Assembly (NCBI RefSeq): GCF_016307205.1
Contig: NZ_JAEIJD010000005.1
Span: forward strand, 62,001 to 126,000
Length of the DNA: 64,000 bases
Reading direction: 5' to 3'
Source: Pontibaca salina
GTDB lineage: Bacteria; Pseudomonadota; Alphaproteobacteria; Rhodobacterales; Rhodobacteraceae
The notes beneath the pieces were generated by a model. That model was given only the letters and a program-made list of their open reading frames with translations, made no database searches and was not told where the DNA came from. Of the stretch, positions 10,058 through 19,025 are shown in pieces (position 1 is the stretch's first letter; each line of letters opens with the position of its first letter). The translations under genes and the position numbers were made by a program.

Positions 10058-11869
10058 GGCCTTTTCCGCCAGTTCCAGCCATTCCTCTTCCGCGGCGGTG
10101 AGTTTTTTCTGCCGCGCCACCAGCGCATCGGTCGCCTTCTGAAATTTGACCGGCTCACGGGTGTAAAGCTCGGGGTCGGACATCAGTTCTTGTAGCTTCG
10201 CAATCTCGGCCTCAAGGCGGGCGATTTCCTCGGGCAGGGCCTCAAGCCGGTGCTTTTCAGTGAATGTGAGACTGGGTTTTGCCTGTCCCGATGCTTTGGC
10301 CCTCTCCGCCTGCGGCTTTTCGGCCTTGGGATCAGGCTTGGGCACCGCAGCCGCTTCGGTCGCAGCGCGGTGCGCCGCATAGTCGCTCCAGCCGCCGGCA
10401 TGAATGACAGCGCGGCCCTGCCCCTCCATCGCGATCGTGGTTGTGGCAATGCGATCGAGGAAATCGCGGTCGTGGCTGACAAGCAGAACTGTGCCCGCGT
10501 AATCGTCCAGCAGTTCCTGCAGCAGATCCAGCGTTTCGATGTCAAGATCGTTGGTTGGTTCGTCGAGCACCAGCAGGTTACTTTCCCGTGCCAGCAGCCG
10601 CGCCAACAGCAATCGCGCCTTCTCCCCGCCCGAGAGCGAACGCACCGGCGCACGGGCTTGTGCCTCGTCAAACAGGAAATCCTTGAGGTAGCCGATGACA
10701 TGACGCGGCGCTCCGCGCACCATGACCTGATCGGCCTTGCCCGATACTCGCATTTCAGGGTCACCGGTCAGACTGTCCCAAAGCGTCATATCCGGATCAA
10801 GCTGCGCCCGCGCCTGGTCGAAATAGGCGATTTGCAGGTTGGTGCCCAAGGTGACGCTGCCGCTATCGGGTGCAGTTTGGCCCAATAGCAGTTTGAGCAA
10901 TGTCGTTTTTCCAGTGCCATTGGGGCCGACAACGGCCACCCGCTCGCCCCGGTGGACGGTCAGCGAGAAATCGCGCAACACCACCTTTTCATCGTAAGAT
11001 TTCGATATATCAATGGCTTCGATCACTTTGCGGCCAGACCTTGCGCCCGCTTCCAGCGCCAGTGCAGCAGTGCCCTGTCGGCGGATCTGGCCAGCACGTT
11101 GGGCGCGCAGATCCTGCAGCGCGCGCACCCGGCCCTGATTGCGCTTGCGCCGCGCGCTGATCCCTTCGATTGCCCAGCGGCTTTCGGATTTGATCAGCCG
11201 GTTCAGTTTGTGGCGCTGGCTGTCCTCTTCTTCCCACACCTGATCGCGCCATCCTTCAAAGGCGTCGATCCCTCTGTCCAGACGGCGCACTTGGCCACGG
11301 TCGATCCACAGCGTCGCGCGGGCAAGATTGCGCAGAAAGGCGCGGTCGTGGCTGATCAGAATATATCCCGCACGGGTCGCGGTCAGTTCCGACTCGAGCC
11401 AGGCGATTGCCTGAATATCCAGATGGTTCGTCGGCTCGTCCAACAGCATCAAATCTGGGGCCTCGCCCATCAGCTTGGCCAGCGCGGCGCGGCGGCGCTC
11501 TCCGCCAGACGCGGTTGCGACAGGGCGCTCGGGGTCGAATTTCAGCCCCTCGGCGGCACGTTCAACGCGGTACAACTCGCCCGGCCCAAGACCGCTGGTG
11601 GCATAATCGCCCAAGGTGGCAAATCCCGCCATCGAAGGATCCTGTTCCATATAGCCAACCGTATTGCCCGGCGCGATGCTGACTTGGCCGCTATCCGGCT
11701 CGACCAACCCGGCCATGACCTTCATCAGGGTCGATTTGCCCGATCCGTTACGCCCGACCAGCGCCAGCCGGTCGCCCGGCTGAACCACCAGGTCGAGATC
11801 TGAAAATACCGGATCACCACCGAATGTCAGCGCGATGCGATTAAGTTGCAAAAGGGGTATGCGTGCCAT
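10049..11869 (-). CDS. ABC-F family ATPase (Uup-like)
   Basis: A 606-residue soluble protein with two ABC cassettes and no membrane segments. Cassette 1 has Walker A GRNGSGKST, signature SGGERRRAALA and Walker B LMLLDEPTNHLD. Cassette 2 has GPNGTGKTT, SGGEKARLLLA and LLVLDEPTNDLD. The linker region between them is charged, and the C-terminal 80 residues form a predicted coiled coil (FTEKHRLEALPEEIARLEAE), as in Uup. ABC-F proteins act at the ribosome (translation factors) or, for Uup, in limiting transposon excision and ribosome assembly. The C-terminal domain favours Uup over EttA. Confidence 0.93.
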   Translation of the reverse strand: MARIPLLQLNRIALTFGGDPVFSDLDLVVQPGDRLALVGRNGSGKSTLMKVMAGLVEPDSGQVSIAPGNTVGYMEQDPSMAGFATLGDYATSGLGPGELYRVERAAEGLKFDPERPVATASGGERRRAALAKLMGEAPDLMLLDEPTNHLDIQAIAWLESELTATRAGYILISHDRAFLRNLARATLWIDRGQVRRLDRGIDAFEGWRDQVWEEEDSQRHKLNRLIKSESRWAIEGISARRKRNQGRVRALQDLRAQRAGQIRRQGTAALALEAGARSGRKVIEAIDISKSYDEKVVLRDFSLTVHRGERVAVVGPNGTGKTTLLKLLLGQTAPDSGSVTLGTNLQIAYFDQARAQLDPDMTLWDSLTGDPEMRVSGKADQVMVRGAPRHVIGYLKDFLFDEAQARAPVRSLSGGEKARLLLARLLARESNLLVLDEPTNDLDIETLDLLQELLDDYAGTVLLVSHDRDFLDRIATTTIAMEGQGRAVIHAGGWSDYAAHRAATEAAAVPKPDPKAEKPQAERAKASGQAKPSLTFTEKHRLEALPEEIARLEAEIAKLQELMSDPELYTREPVKFQKATDALVARQKKLTAAEEEWLELAEKAEG

Positions 11870-11900
11870 GCCTGCGAGCTAGCCATGGTTGCACCTGACG

Positions 11901-12698
11901 TCAATGGGACGCGGCAATAGTCCGCAGCAGTCGCTTCCGCGCGGGCGGGATTGCGGCGATCTCAAGCATGGTAAAGACATGCAGCGTGTTCATGTGCCAG
12001 TCGATCACCGCATGGTCGCTGACTTGCCCGCCCATCAGCAGATAGCTGCGCAGCAATGGCGGCATTTGAGCGGCAGCGCTGCGCGGATCGGGCCGGCACT
12101 GCAGTTCGGCCGCAAAGCGGAACGGATCGGGCCATTTAACACCCGGACGGAGTGCCAATGGCGCAAGATGGCGGGCCTTCAACACGGAGAACGCATCCAG
12201 ATAGGGTGTGGGATCAACGCCGGAAAAAGACGAACAGCCAAATAGAAACGCCGCGCCCCTTTTATCGACAAACCGCGTTATTGCCCCCCAAGCAATACGT
12301 AAAATGTCCGGATCGTGCCAATCGGGATGAATGCAGAAACGACCGATCTCGAACATTGGCGCGGCAAGCTGGGCTAGCCGGGACAGGTCGTAAAACTGTG
12401 CCGAATAACTGCGCTTTGCCTCGCCTCCATTGGCCAAGGCCAACATGCGCAAACAACACACCAGAGTACCACTCTGCTCAAGACGAATCAGCAGGTGGGT
12501 GCATAGCGGGTCAAACTCGTCACTCCCGCCCGGAGGGCCGAATGCCAACACCCGCAACGCTACGGCGTCCGCGATCTCGCCTTCACCACTGATCAAATAT
12601 GCGCTATAACGCCCTTTGGTCAGAAAAGGTAAATCGCTCTGCCTGCTTGTCACGGCCCCCTGTGTTCTGGCCACTGGCTCAGACCGTGGGCGACGCAA
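11901..12698 (-). CDS. olsB: Ornithine-acyl-ACP N-acyltransferase OlsB (GNAT fold)
   Basis: Transfers a 3-hydroxyacyl chain from ACP to ornithine, giving lyso-ornithine lipid, the first step of phosphate-free ornithine lipid synthesis. 265 residues with the OlsB hallmarks: AVALRVLAFG, FDPLCTHLLI, APMFEIGRFCIHPDW, FLFGCSSFSGVDP and YLDAF. A separate OlsA would add the second chain; none is in this window. It begins directly after the bamE stop, with an apparent TTG start. A GTG at 12653 (VTSRQSD) is an alternative, since the first 15 residues look unlike the family. The start is therefore uncertain. Confidence 0.87.
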   Translation of the reverse strand: MRRPRSEPVARTQGAVTSRQSDLPFLTKGRYSAYLISGEGEIADAVALRVLAFGPPGGSDEFDPLCTHLLIRLEQSGTLVCCLRMLALANGGEAKRSYSAQFYDLSRLAQLAAPMFEIGRFCIHPDWHDPDILRIAWGAITRFVDKRGAAFLFGCSSFSGVDPTPYLDAFSVLKARHLAPLALRPGVKWPDPFRFAAELQCRPDPRSAAAQMPPLLRSYLLMGGQVSDHAVIDWHMNTLHVFTMLEIAAIPPARKRLLRTIAASH

Positions 12699-13166
12699 TC
12701 ATTGCAGGACCGAGGCCGGATTGAAGCGACCCAGATTGCCCAAAAGCTGACGCAGGAAAGTTTTATCCTCGACGCTGGAACTGGTCACGCGCCGCTCTAG
12801 CGGGACTGCCCGCCCGTCCTCGAGCCCGAAGCGTTCGATATTCTGCACCACACCCGAATTGTTGAAGCTGATCGCAACCAGCTGGCGATCCACGACCTTG
12901 GGCTCCATCGGGCCAAAATGGCGCAGCCGCGACGAGATGTAATAAAAGCCGCTGTCATCCAGCACACCGTTCGCGGTGGGCGCGCCGATGGTTTCCACCA
13001 CAGTTGCGCGCGTATCCTTACCGACTGTCACCTGAGATAGTTCGGTGGCTGTAGGAACATAGCCGTGATTGCGATAGACTGCACTGCACGCGGTAAGCGA
13101 CAACAATGCCAGACCGGCCAGCCCTGCGCGCGCTGCGCCTGCAAACGTTTTTGGTGTGGCGAACAT
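12699..13166 (-). CDS. bamE: Outer membrane assembly lipoprotein BamE (SmpA/OmlA)
   Basis: A 155-residue lipoprotein of the BAM complex, which folds beta-barrel proteins into the outer membrane. The signal peptide ends in the lipobox LTAC with Cys27; Ser follows, consistent with outer membrane sorting. The SmpA/OmlA domain is visible as LSQVTVGKDTRATVVETIGAP and the strands GFYYISSRLRHFGPMEPKVVDRQLVAISF. Alphaproteobacterial BamE is longer than the enterobacterial form, as here. olsB follows without a gap. yceD starts 85 bases away in the opposite direction. Confidence 0.93.
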   Translation of the reverse strand: MFATPKTFAGAARAGLAGLALLSLTACSAVYRNHGYVPTATELSQVTVGKDTRATVVETIGAPTANGVLDDSGFYYISSRLRHFGPMEPKVVDRQLVAISFNNSGVVQNIERFGLEDGRAVPLERRVTSSSVEDKTFLRQLLGNLGRFNPASVLQ

Positions 13167-13250
13167 AGCTGTCCCCTTGCCTCGGCTTGAATGGCCTTCT
13201 ATCCCGATTACATAGGCCGTGCCAAGGGTTCAAGAAACGAAAGACTGTAA

Positions 13251-13787
13251 ATGCCCCACAAAACTGCCCTGCTAGTTGTCAATCTCGACGGAAACACGCC
13301 GACGCCATTCGATCTGCGCCCCGATGCCGCGCAACGCGACGCATTAGCGCGAGAGCTGGGCCTGAGCGGCTTGCGCAAGCTGCGCTTCTCGGGTGAGATC
13401 AAGGCACAAGGCAGTCGCGACTGGGTCCTGCTGGGGCGATTGGGGGCCACCGTGATACAGCCCTGCGTCGCCACGCTAGAGCCGGTAACCACGCGGATCG
13501 ACACGGACGTAAGGCGCACCTATCTGGCCGACCTGCCCGAGCCCGAAGGCGAGGAGGTGGAAATGCCCGAGGATGAAACACAGGAACGGCTGGGCAGCCA
13601 TATCGACCCACACACCGTCATGGCCGAGGCTCTTGCTCTGGCAGCGCCCCTTTATCCCCGCGCTAAAGGCGTTGATCTGGGTGAAGCGGTCTTTGCCGAG
13701 CCGGGGGTCGAACCGCTGCGCGACCGCGATCTCAAGCCCTTCGCTGGACTGGCAGAGCTGCGAGATGCGCTAAAAAATGGAACCTGA
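13251..13787 (+). CDS. yceD: YceD/DUF177 family protein
   Basis: A 178-residue conserved protein that sits before rpmF in many bacteria, a placement that links it to 50S assembly or 23S rRNA accumulation. The DUF177 core is visible as RFSGEIKAQGSRDWVLLGRLGATVIQPCVATLEPVTTRID, followed by an acidic stretch (EPEGEEVEMPEDE) and the EALALAAPLYPRA segment. Only one Cys is present, so no metal site is expected. It precedes rpmF by 202 bases and may be read with it, although a separate rpmF promoter is possible in that gap. Confidence 0.85.
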   Translation: MPHKTALLVVNLDGNTPTPFDLRPDAAQRDALARELGLSGLRKLRFSGEIKAQGSRDWVLLGRLGATVIQPCVATLEPVTTRIDTDVRRTYLADLPEPEGEEVEMPEDETQERLGSHIDPHTVMAEALALAAPLYPRAKGVDLGEAVFAEPGVEPLRDRDLKPFAGLAELRDALKNGT

Positions 13788-13989
13788 TGACAAATACGCG
13801 GCACCAGCTTAAAGAATTCTCTTGCGCCGGGCGATAATACCGGTATTTTCCCGCCTTCATCGGATTTATGGTTGGACATTGCACGGATCGCAGCCTAAAC
13901 GCACGGCGCGCCGAGCATGACGACGCAAAGACAAAACGCAATTTCGCCGCCGGGATCGCCCGCTGGCCCCATTAGGCAAGGTTTGAGAC

Positions 13990-14196
13990 ATGGCCGTCCA
14001 GAAGAACAAGGTTTCCAAATCGCGTCGTAACAAGCGTCGCGCACACGATTCGCTGACCCCAGCGAACCCCAACGAATGCCCAGATTGCGGCGAACTGAAG
14101 CGCCCACACCATGTATGTGCGTCTTGCGGCCATTATAACGACATGGAAGTCGTCGCCTTGGCCGACGAGATCGACCTGGATGAGGACGCGGCGTAA
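13990..14196 (+). CDS. rpmF: Ribosomal protein L32
   Basis: A 68-residue protein of the large ribosomal subunit. The start [21 protein letters not shown] after Met is diagnostic. A zinc ribbon is present: CPDCGE and CASCG supply four Cys. Its place between yceD and plsX-fabH is conserved in many bacteria and couples ribosome and fatty acid synthesis genes. The upstream 202-base gap holds a possible promoter (TTGGAC near 13872 with an A/T-rich box 17-18 bases on), which I cannot confirm. Confidence 0.97.
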   Translation: MAVQKNKVSKSRRNKRRAHDSLTPANPNECPDCGELKRPHHVCASCGHYNDMEVVALADEIDLDEDAA

Positions 14197-14219
14197 GCCC
14201 TTGACGGATGGGCAATTAA

Positions 14220-15347
14220 ATGACGGCCCAACCCGATCAGGCCTCTGAACAAGCCGGACGCATCATCATCTCGGTCGACGCCATGGGCGGCGATGCCGGC
14301 CCGGGGGCCGTTGTTGCCGGTCTGGCCGCATCGGCAGCGAAGAACCCCGAGATCGGCTTTATCCTGCATGGCCCCGAAGTCCGGTTGCGCAAACTGGTTG
14401 CCAAACGGCGCGATCTGAACAATCGGGTCACATTTCGCGACGCACCTGATGTCGTCACCATGGACGATAAGCCCAGCCTTGTCTTGCGTAACGGCAAGAA
14501 CACGTCGATGTGGTCGGCGTTGGAATCGGTACGCTTGGGTGAGGCGGCAAGCGCGGTCTCCTGCGGCAACACCGGCGCACTGATGGCGCTCAGCATGATC
14601 CGCCTGCGCAAGCTGCCCGGGGTTAACCGCCCCGCGATCGCCGTGCTTTACCCCGCACTCGCCGCGCGTAAATTCAACGTTATGCTGGACGTCGGGGCCG
14701 ACGTGCGCGCGGATGCTGCCGACCTGCTTCAATTCGCCTTGATGGGGGCCTCATATGCCCGCAATGGCATGGGCCTGCGCCGCCCGCGCATCGGTCTGCT
14801 GAACGTTGGTACTGAAGAGCACAAGGGCCGTGCCGAGTTGAAAGAGGCGCATACCTTGATCGCACAATTCAGCGACAGCGCCAATTTCGAATATGTCGGC
14901 TTTGTCGAAGGCAGCGACGTCACTGGCGACGCGGCCGACGTGATTGTGACCGACGGGTTTACCGGCAACGTTGCTATCAAGACCGGCGAAGGCACTGCCA
15001 AGCTGATCTCGACCCTGCTGCGCGATGCGTTCCGCCATTCGCTGCTGTCCCGATTGGCGTCTATCCTGGCCATCACTACAATCCGCCGGTTGCATAAACG
15101 CATCGATCCGCGCCGGGTCAATGGCGGCGTGTTTCTGGGCCTCAACGGCACCGTGGTGAAATCACATGGCGGGGCTGATGCCACTGGTGTTTCATCGGCG
15201 ATCAAGCTCGCGTTTCAGTTGGCCAAGTCCGGGTTTACCGATAGGCTGGCGGCACGGGTTGCATCTACCGCCGAGGTCGCGCAAGAGGAAGCAACGCCGT
15301 CGGCAGCTGATGCGGCAAAGACGGTCAACGACAAATATGAAGGTTAG
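14220..15347 (+). CDS. plsX: Phosphate acyltransferase PlsX
   Basis: Converts acyl-ACP and phosphate to acyl-phosphate, the acyl donor for PlsY in phosphatidic acid synthesis; peripheral on the inner membrane. 375 residues. Family motifs: IISVDAMGGDAGPGAVVAGL at the N-terminus, AVSCGNTGALMALSMIRLRKLPGV, GLLNVGTEEHKGR, ADVIVTDGFTGNVAIKTGEG and GGVFLGLNGTVVKSHGGAD. The C-terminus carries a short Ala-rich tail. It lies 24 bases after rpmF and two bases before fabH, so the three are probably one operon. Confidence 0.97.
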   Translation: MTAQPDQASEQAGRIIISVDAMGGDAGPGAVVAGLAASAAKNPEIGFILHGPEVRLRKLVAKRRDLNNRVTFRDAPDVVTMDDKPSLVLRNGKNTSMWSALESVRLGEAASAVSCGNTGALMALSMIRLRKLPGVNRPAIAVLYPALAARKFNVMLDVGADVRADAADLLQFALMGASYARNGMGLRRPRIGLLNVGTEEHKGRAELKEAHTLIAQFSDSANFEYVGFVEGSDVTGDAADVIVTDGFTGNVAIKTGEGTAKLISTLLRDAFRHSLLSRLASILAITTIRRLHKRIDPRRVNGGVFLGLNGTVVKSHGGADATGVSSAIKLAFQLAKSGFTDRLAARVASTAEVAQEEATPSAADAAKTVNDKYEG

Positions 15348-15349
15348 GC

Positions 15350-16321
15350 ATGACAAGTCGCGCAGTTATCACCGGGGTCGGCCATTATCTGCCCGAACGG
15401 GTCGTGCCGAACTCGGAATTCGAAGCAACGCTGGATACCTCGGACGAATGGATCAGATCGCGTTCGGGAATTGAGCGGCGTCATTTTGCTGCCGAAGGTG
15501 AAACCACCTCTAATCTGGCCAGCAACGCGGCCCACGCCGCACTCGCCGATGCCAAGCTTAGCATCGACGATATCGACGCGATCATCGTGGCAACCTCGAC
15601 CCCTGACCTCACCTTCCCATCGGTGGCGACGATGGTACAAGAAGAGTTGGGCATGAACCGTGGGTTCGCCTATGATCTTCAAGCGGTCTGTGCCGGTTTT
15701 GTCTATGCGCTGGCCAACGCCAATGCCCAGATCGTCGCCGGTCAGGCAAGCCGGATACTTGTGATCGGAGCTGAAACCTTCAGTCGCATTATGGACTGGA
15801 CCGACCGCTCGACCTGTGTGCTATTTGGCGATGGTGCGGGTGCAGTCGTGATTGAGGCGCAAGACGGCGAAGGCACCGCAGCGGATCGTGGCATTCTGTC
15901 AATCGACCTCAATTCTGACGGGCGGTTGCGTGATCTGCTGTATGTGGATGGCGGCGTGTCCACGCAACAAACCGGAAAACTGCGCATGCAGGGCAATCAG
16001 GTCTTCCGGCAGGCTGTCGAAAAACTCACCGTTACCGCCGAAACCGCGCTGGGGCGTGCCGGACTGTCCAGTGAGGACGTGGATTGGATCGTGCCGCACC
16101 AGGCGAACATCCGGATCATTCAGGGCACGGCAAGGCGCATGGGCCTGTCAATGGACAAGGTCGTCGTGACCGTACAGGATCACGGCAATACATCCGCCGC
16201 ATCGATTCCCCTAGCGCTGTCCGTCGGAAAACAGCGCGGACAGATCAAGGCCGGCGACCTTATCGTGACCGAAGCAATTGGCGGCGGGATGGCATGGGGC
16301 GCGGTGGTATTACGTTGGTAA
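15350..16321 (+). CDS. fabH: Beta-ketoacyl-ACP synthase III
   Basis: Starts fatty acid synthesis by condensing acetyl-CoA with malonyl-ACP. 323 residues with a complete catalytic triad: Cys114 in LQAVCAGFVYA, His250 in VPHQANIRI and Asn280 in DHGNTSAASIPLA. The SGIERRHFAAEGE loop and GDGAGAVVIEA also match. It follows plsX by two bases. The next gene, ihfA, has its own promoter, so the lipid operon probably ends near here. Confidence 0.97.
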   Translation: MTSRAVITGVGHYLPERVVPNSEFEATLDTSDEWIRSRSGIERRHFAAEGETTSNLASNAAHAALADAKLSIDDIDAIIVATSTPDLTFPSVATMVQEELGMNRGFAYDLQAVCAGFVYALANANAQIVAGQASRILVIGAETFSRIMDWTDRSTCVLFGDGAGAVVIEAQDGEGTAADRGILSIDLNSDGRLRDLLYVDGGVSTQQTGKLRMQGNQVFRQAVEKLTVTAETALGRAGLSSEDVDWIVPHQANIRIIQGTARRMGLSMDKVVVTVQDHGNTSAASIPLALSVGKQRGQIKAGDLIVTEAIGGGMAWGAVVLRW

Positions 16322-16370
16322 ATTGCCCTAGCGCGAATATGCCAATGCGCATGCGCGCAAATCATTGATA

Positions 16371-16400
16371 TTGACAGTGAATTTGCGCTACCCTTATTAT
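16371..16400 (+). promoter_or_regulatory. Promoter of ihfA
   Basis: A consensus TTGACA (16371-16376) is followed by TATTAT at 16395-16400 (18-base spacing) or TTATTA one base earlier (17-base spacing). This is the best vegetative-type promoter I can see by eye in the window. The predicted start is about 16 bases before the ihfA coding start. Confidence 0.7.
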
Positions 16401-16422
16401 TTATCAAACAATGGGGGAACAA

Positions 16423-16725
16423 ATGGGCGAAAAGACTCTTACACGCATGGATCTGAGCGAGGCCGTCTATCGCGAAGTTGGCCTATCCCGCAATGAAAGC
16501 GCACAGCTGGTCGAAAGCGTTCTGGACCATATTTCCGACGCCCTAGTAAGCGGCGAACAGGTCAAGATATCATCCTTCGGTACGTTCAGCGTCCGTGACA
16601 AATCGGCCCGCATTGGCCGCAACCCGAAAACTGGTGAAGAGGTCCCGATCCTGCCCCGGCGGGTGCTGACTTTCCGACCTTCGCACTTGATGAAGGAGCG
16701 TGTTGCCCTTGGCAACAAACCTTGA
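16423..16725 (+). CDS. ihfA: Integration host factor subunit alpha
   Basis: DNA-bending nucleoid protein that pairs with IHF beta. I place the start at 16423, giving 100 residues, the family length, with GGGGGA 5 bases before it; an in-frame ATG four codons upstream overlaps that site. Seen: [26 protein letters not shown] helices, [27 protein letters not shown] with the Arg-Asn-Pro arm that inserts into the minor groove, and the [10 protein letters not shown] end. A strong promoter precedes it. merR starts 13 bases downstream. Confidence 0.95.
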   Translation: MGEKTLTRMDLSEAVYREVGLSRNESAQLVESVLDHISDALVSGEQVKISSFGTFSVRDKSARIGRNPKTGEEVPILPRRVLTFRPSHLMKERVALGNKP

Positions 16726-16738
16726 GGCAGGCCATCAC

Positions 16739-17434
16739 ATGACTAAATCGCCCGATGCCTTTCGCACGATCAGCGAAGTTGCCGATTGGCTTGGGGTCCA
16801 AGCGCACGTGCTGCGTTTTTGGGAAAGCAAGTTTACGCAGATCAAGCCCGTTAAGCGCGCGGGTGGCCGACGATATTACCGTCCCGCCGACATGCAACTG
16901 TTAAACGGGATCAAGACGCTGCTGCACGGTCAGGGTATGACGATCAAAGGCGTGCAGAAACTTCTGCGTGAACAGGGTATCGCTCAGGTCGCTGCTCTGT
17001 CCCAACCATTGGAAGACGACGGCGGCATCGAAACAATCGAGTATGACAGCGCCACCGTCTTACCCTTCGCCATCGGCAAAACAGCAACCACGATCAAACC
17101 GGGCTCCGCGACTGATTCGGTTGTCGGACTGTCAGGAATAGGAAATCTTGCCGAGACTTCGCCCTTGCCCGAGCAAGCCGCTCAGACCAGCATCGCAGAG
17201 GCTCCCGATGCGGCTGACCCGCAAACGTCCGCGCGGGCTGAAACGCCCGTTGACTCCCCCTCACCCGACATCGACGCCGTTGCTCCACTGGTCCATGCCC
17301 CCCTGCCGTACCGCCCGCTGCAACATTTGGCCCGACTGAACCGCCTTAGCGCCGATCAGGCGCGCGATATGGCGCCGCTGGCGCAGAAACTGCGCGCCTG
17401 GGTCGAGCAAGTTTCAGAGACACCATCGGGCTGA
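16739..17434 (+). CDS. MerR-family transcriptional regulator
   Basis: 231 residues. The N-terminal MerR winged helix is clear: [36 protein letters not shown] and [23 protein letters not shown]. The middle (about 90-190) is low-complexity, rich in Ala, Pro, Thr and Ser, and the last 45 residues form another helical stretch ([23 protein letters not shown]). No Cys pair suggestive of metal or redox sensing is seen. The gene follows ihfA in many alphaproteobacteria, but its targets are unknown to me. The start is the ATG at 16739; a longer frame overlaps ihfA. Confidence 0.87.
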   Translation: MTKSPDAFRTISEVADWLGVQAHVLRFWESKFTQIKPVKRAGGRRYYRPADMQLLNGIKTLLHGQGMTIKGVQKLLREQGIAQVAALSQPLEDDGGIETIEYDSATVLPFAIGKTATTIKPGSATDSVVGLSGIGNLAETSPLPEQAAQTSIAEAPDAADPQTSARAETPVDSPSPDIDAVAPLVHAPLPYRPLQHLARLNRLSADQARDMAPLAQKLRAWVEQVSETPSG

Positions 17435-17494
17435 GGAAAAAGGCGTGATTTCTCCTTGCTCCCGGCCTGAAACTCGGTATGAACAGGCCAACGT

Positions 17495-17571
17495 CGGGCT
17501 ATGGCGCAGTCTGGTAGCGCGTCCGTCTGGGGGACGGAAGGTCGCAGGTTCGAGTCCTGCTAGCCCGACCA
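17495..17571 (+). tRNA. tRNA-Pro (GGG)
   Basis: A 77-base cloverleaf: acceptor arms CGGGCTA and TAGCCCG, D arm GCGC/GCGC, anticodon loop CTGGGGG with anticodon GGG, T arm GCAGG/CCTGC around TTCGAGT, and an encoded ACCA end. It reads CCC and, by wobble, CCU codons. Confidence 0.97.
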
Positions 17572-17623
17572 AATTCATTCGACGATCCCCACTCGTCGCT
17601 CCCTCCATCTTAAGGGGTGTCCA

Positions 17624-18703
17624 ATGAGCGGCGTATGTCCTAATCAGCAGATTGAAACCATGATCGCCGAGGGAACGATTCTTGCCGATCCGGCAATCGA
17701 TCCGCCGCAGATCCAACCCGCCAGTCTTGATCTGCGCCTCGGCCACGTCGCCTATCGCGTACGCGCGTCCTTTCTGGCCGGGCACGGGCGCAGCGTTGCC
17801 GACCGGTTGGCAGATTTTGAGATGCACCGCATCGACCTGAGCGATGGCGCGGTGCTGGAAAAAGGCTGCGTCTATCTGGTGCCGCTGATGGAATCGCTTG
17901 CTCTTCCTCAAGATATGAGCGCGGTCGCCAACGCCAAAAGCTCAACCGGGCGGCTGGATCTGCTGACTCGTACAATCACTGATGGCGGCACTGAATTTGA
18001 CCGGATCGCAGCAGGGTATCACGGCCCACTATATGCCGAAATCTGCCCGCGCTCATTCTCGGTCTTAGTGCGGCCCGGTATGCGGCTGAACCAGATCCGT
18101 TTCCGGCGCGGTCAAGCAACGCTTGATGACAACGATTTGGCTGCACTTCATGCGCAGACACCGTTGGTCGATGGACAAGCAGTCATTCAAGACGGTCTGG
18201 GGTTTTCGGTCGATCTACGCCTGCCCGGCAGCGATCTGGTCGGCTATCGCGCCAAACCCCACACTGGCGTAATTGATCTTGACCGGATCGGGGCCTATGA
18301 CCCGGCGGAATACTGGGAAGAGGTGCGCAGCTCTGACGGCCAGATCATCCTTGATCCAGGCGCTTTCTACATTCTCGTCAGCCGCGAGGCAGTGCATATC
18401 CCGCCGCGCTATGCTGCCGAAATGGCCCCTTATCTTGCGATGGTGGGTGAATTCAGGGTGCATTATGCGGGATTCTTCGACCCCGGCTTTGGCCACGATG
18501 CTGCCGGGGGGGCGGGGTCACGAGGAGTGCTTGAGGTGCGCTGCCATGAAGCTCCCTTTGTGTTGGAGCACGGGCAGGTGGTGGGCCGGCTGGTCTACGA
18601 GCGCATGAGCGAAATCCCGACACAGCTTTACGGTGCGCAAATCGCCTCGAACTATCAAGGCCAGGGGCTGAAGCTGTCGAAACACTTCAAGACATCCGGC
18701 TAA
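17624..18703 (+). CDS. dcd: 2'-deoxycytidine 5'-triphosphate deaminase, two-domain form
   Basis: Deaminates dCTP to dUTP for thymidylate synthesis. 359 residues, about twice the 190 of E. coli Dcd, because the fold is duplicated: the first half has IQPASLDLRLG, AKSSTGRLDLLTR and GPLYAEICPRSFSVLVRPGMRLNQIRF, and the second half repeats the pattern (LVSREAVHIPPRYAAEM, HYAGFFDPGFG, LEVRCHEAPFVLEHGQVVGRL). Such long forms are common in alphaproteobacteria. It lies 53 bases after tRNA-Pro on the same strand. Confidence 0.93.
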   Translation: MSGVCPNQQIETMIAEGTILADPAIDPPQIQPASLDLRLGHVAYRVRASFLAGHGRSVADRLADFEMHRIDLSDGAVLEKGCVYLVPLMESLALPQDMSAVANAKSSTGRLDLLTRTITDGGTEFDRIAAGYHGPLYAEICPRSFSVLVRPGMRLNQIRFRRGQATLDDNDLAALHAQTPLVDGQAVIQDGLGFSVDLRLPGSDLVGYRAKPHTGVIDLDRIGAYDPAEYWEEVRSSDGQIILDPGAFYILVSREAVHIPPRYAAEMAPYLAMVGEFRVHYAGFFDPGFGHDAAGGAGSRGVLEVRCHEAPFVLEHGQVVGRLVYERMSEIPTQLYGAQIASNYQGQGLKLSKHFKTSG

Positions 18704-18717
18704 CCGCTCACTGTATT

Positions 18718-18939
18718 TCAGAACTTGCCAATTCTCCGCGTCGCCTTGACAGACTGTCGCTGCCGCCGCGCCATCTGCTTGTCTTGTGGCTGCCCGCCCG
18801 CATCATGGGCCGGAGCATGATCGCGACGCGGTCCACGGCCCCGTCCCGAGGCTGCCTTTATGCCAAAATCAACGCCCGAATTGACTCCACGTCGAATGAG
18901 CGTGCGAATGATCATGTTGATGATCCGGCTCATATTCAT
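18718..18939 (-). CDS. Small conserved basic protein, function unknown
   Basis: A 73-residue protein with an amphipathic N-terminus (MSRIINMIIRTLIRRGVNSGVDFGIKAA), a polar Gly/Arg-rich middle and a C-terminal RRQRQSVKATRRIGKF. I recognise this pattern from small uncharacterised Rhodobacteraceae proteins that occur near scp and tat genes. It follows scpB by 86 bases on the same strand and is probably the operon tail. The N-terminal helix could touch the membrane. No catalytic motif is visible. Confidence 0.6.
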   Translation of the reverse strand: MNMSRIINMIIRTLIRRGVNSGVDFGIKAASGRGRGPRRDHAPAHDAGGQPQDKQMARRQRQSVKATRRIGKF

Positions 18940-19025
18940 GCCGATCCCCTTTCATCACTGCCCAACTCCAGCATAGGACGCGGCGGCAATATTGTCACCA
19001 AGCAATGGAAAAGGCGCTGTTTTGC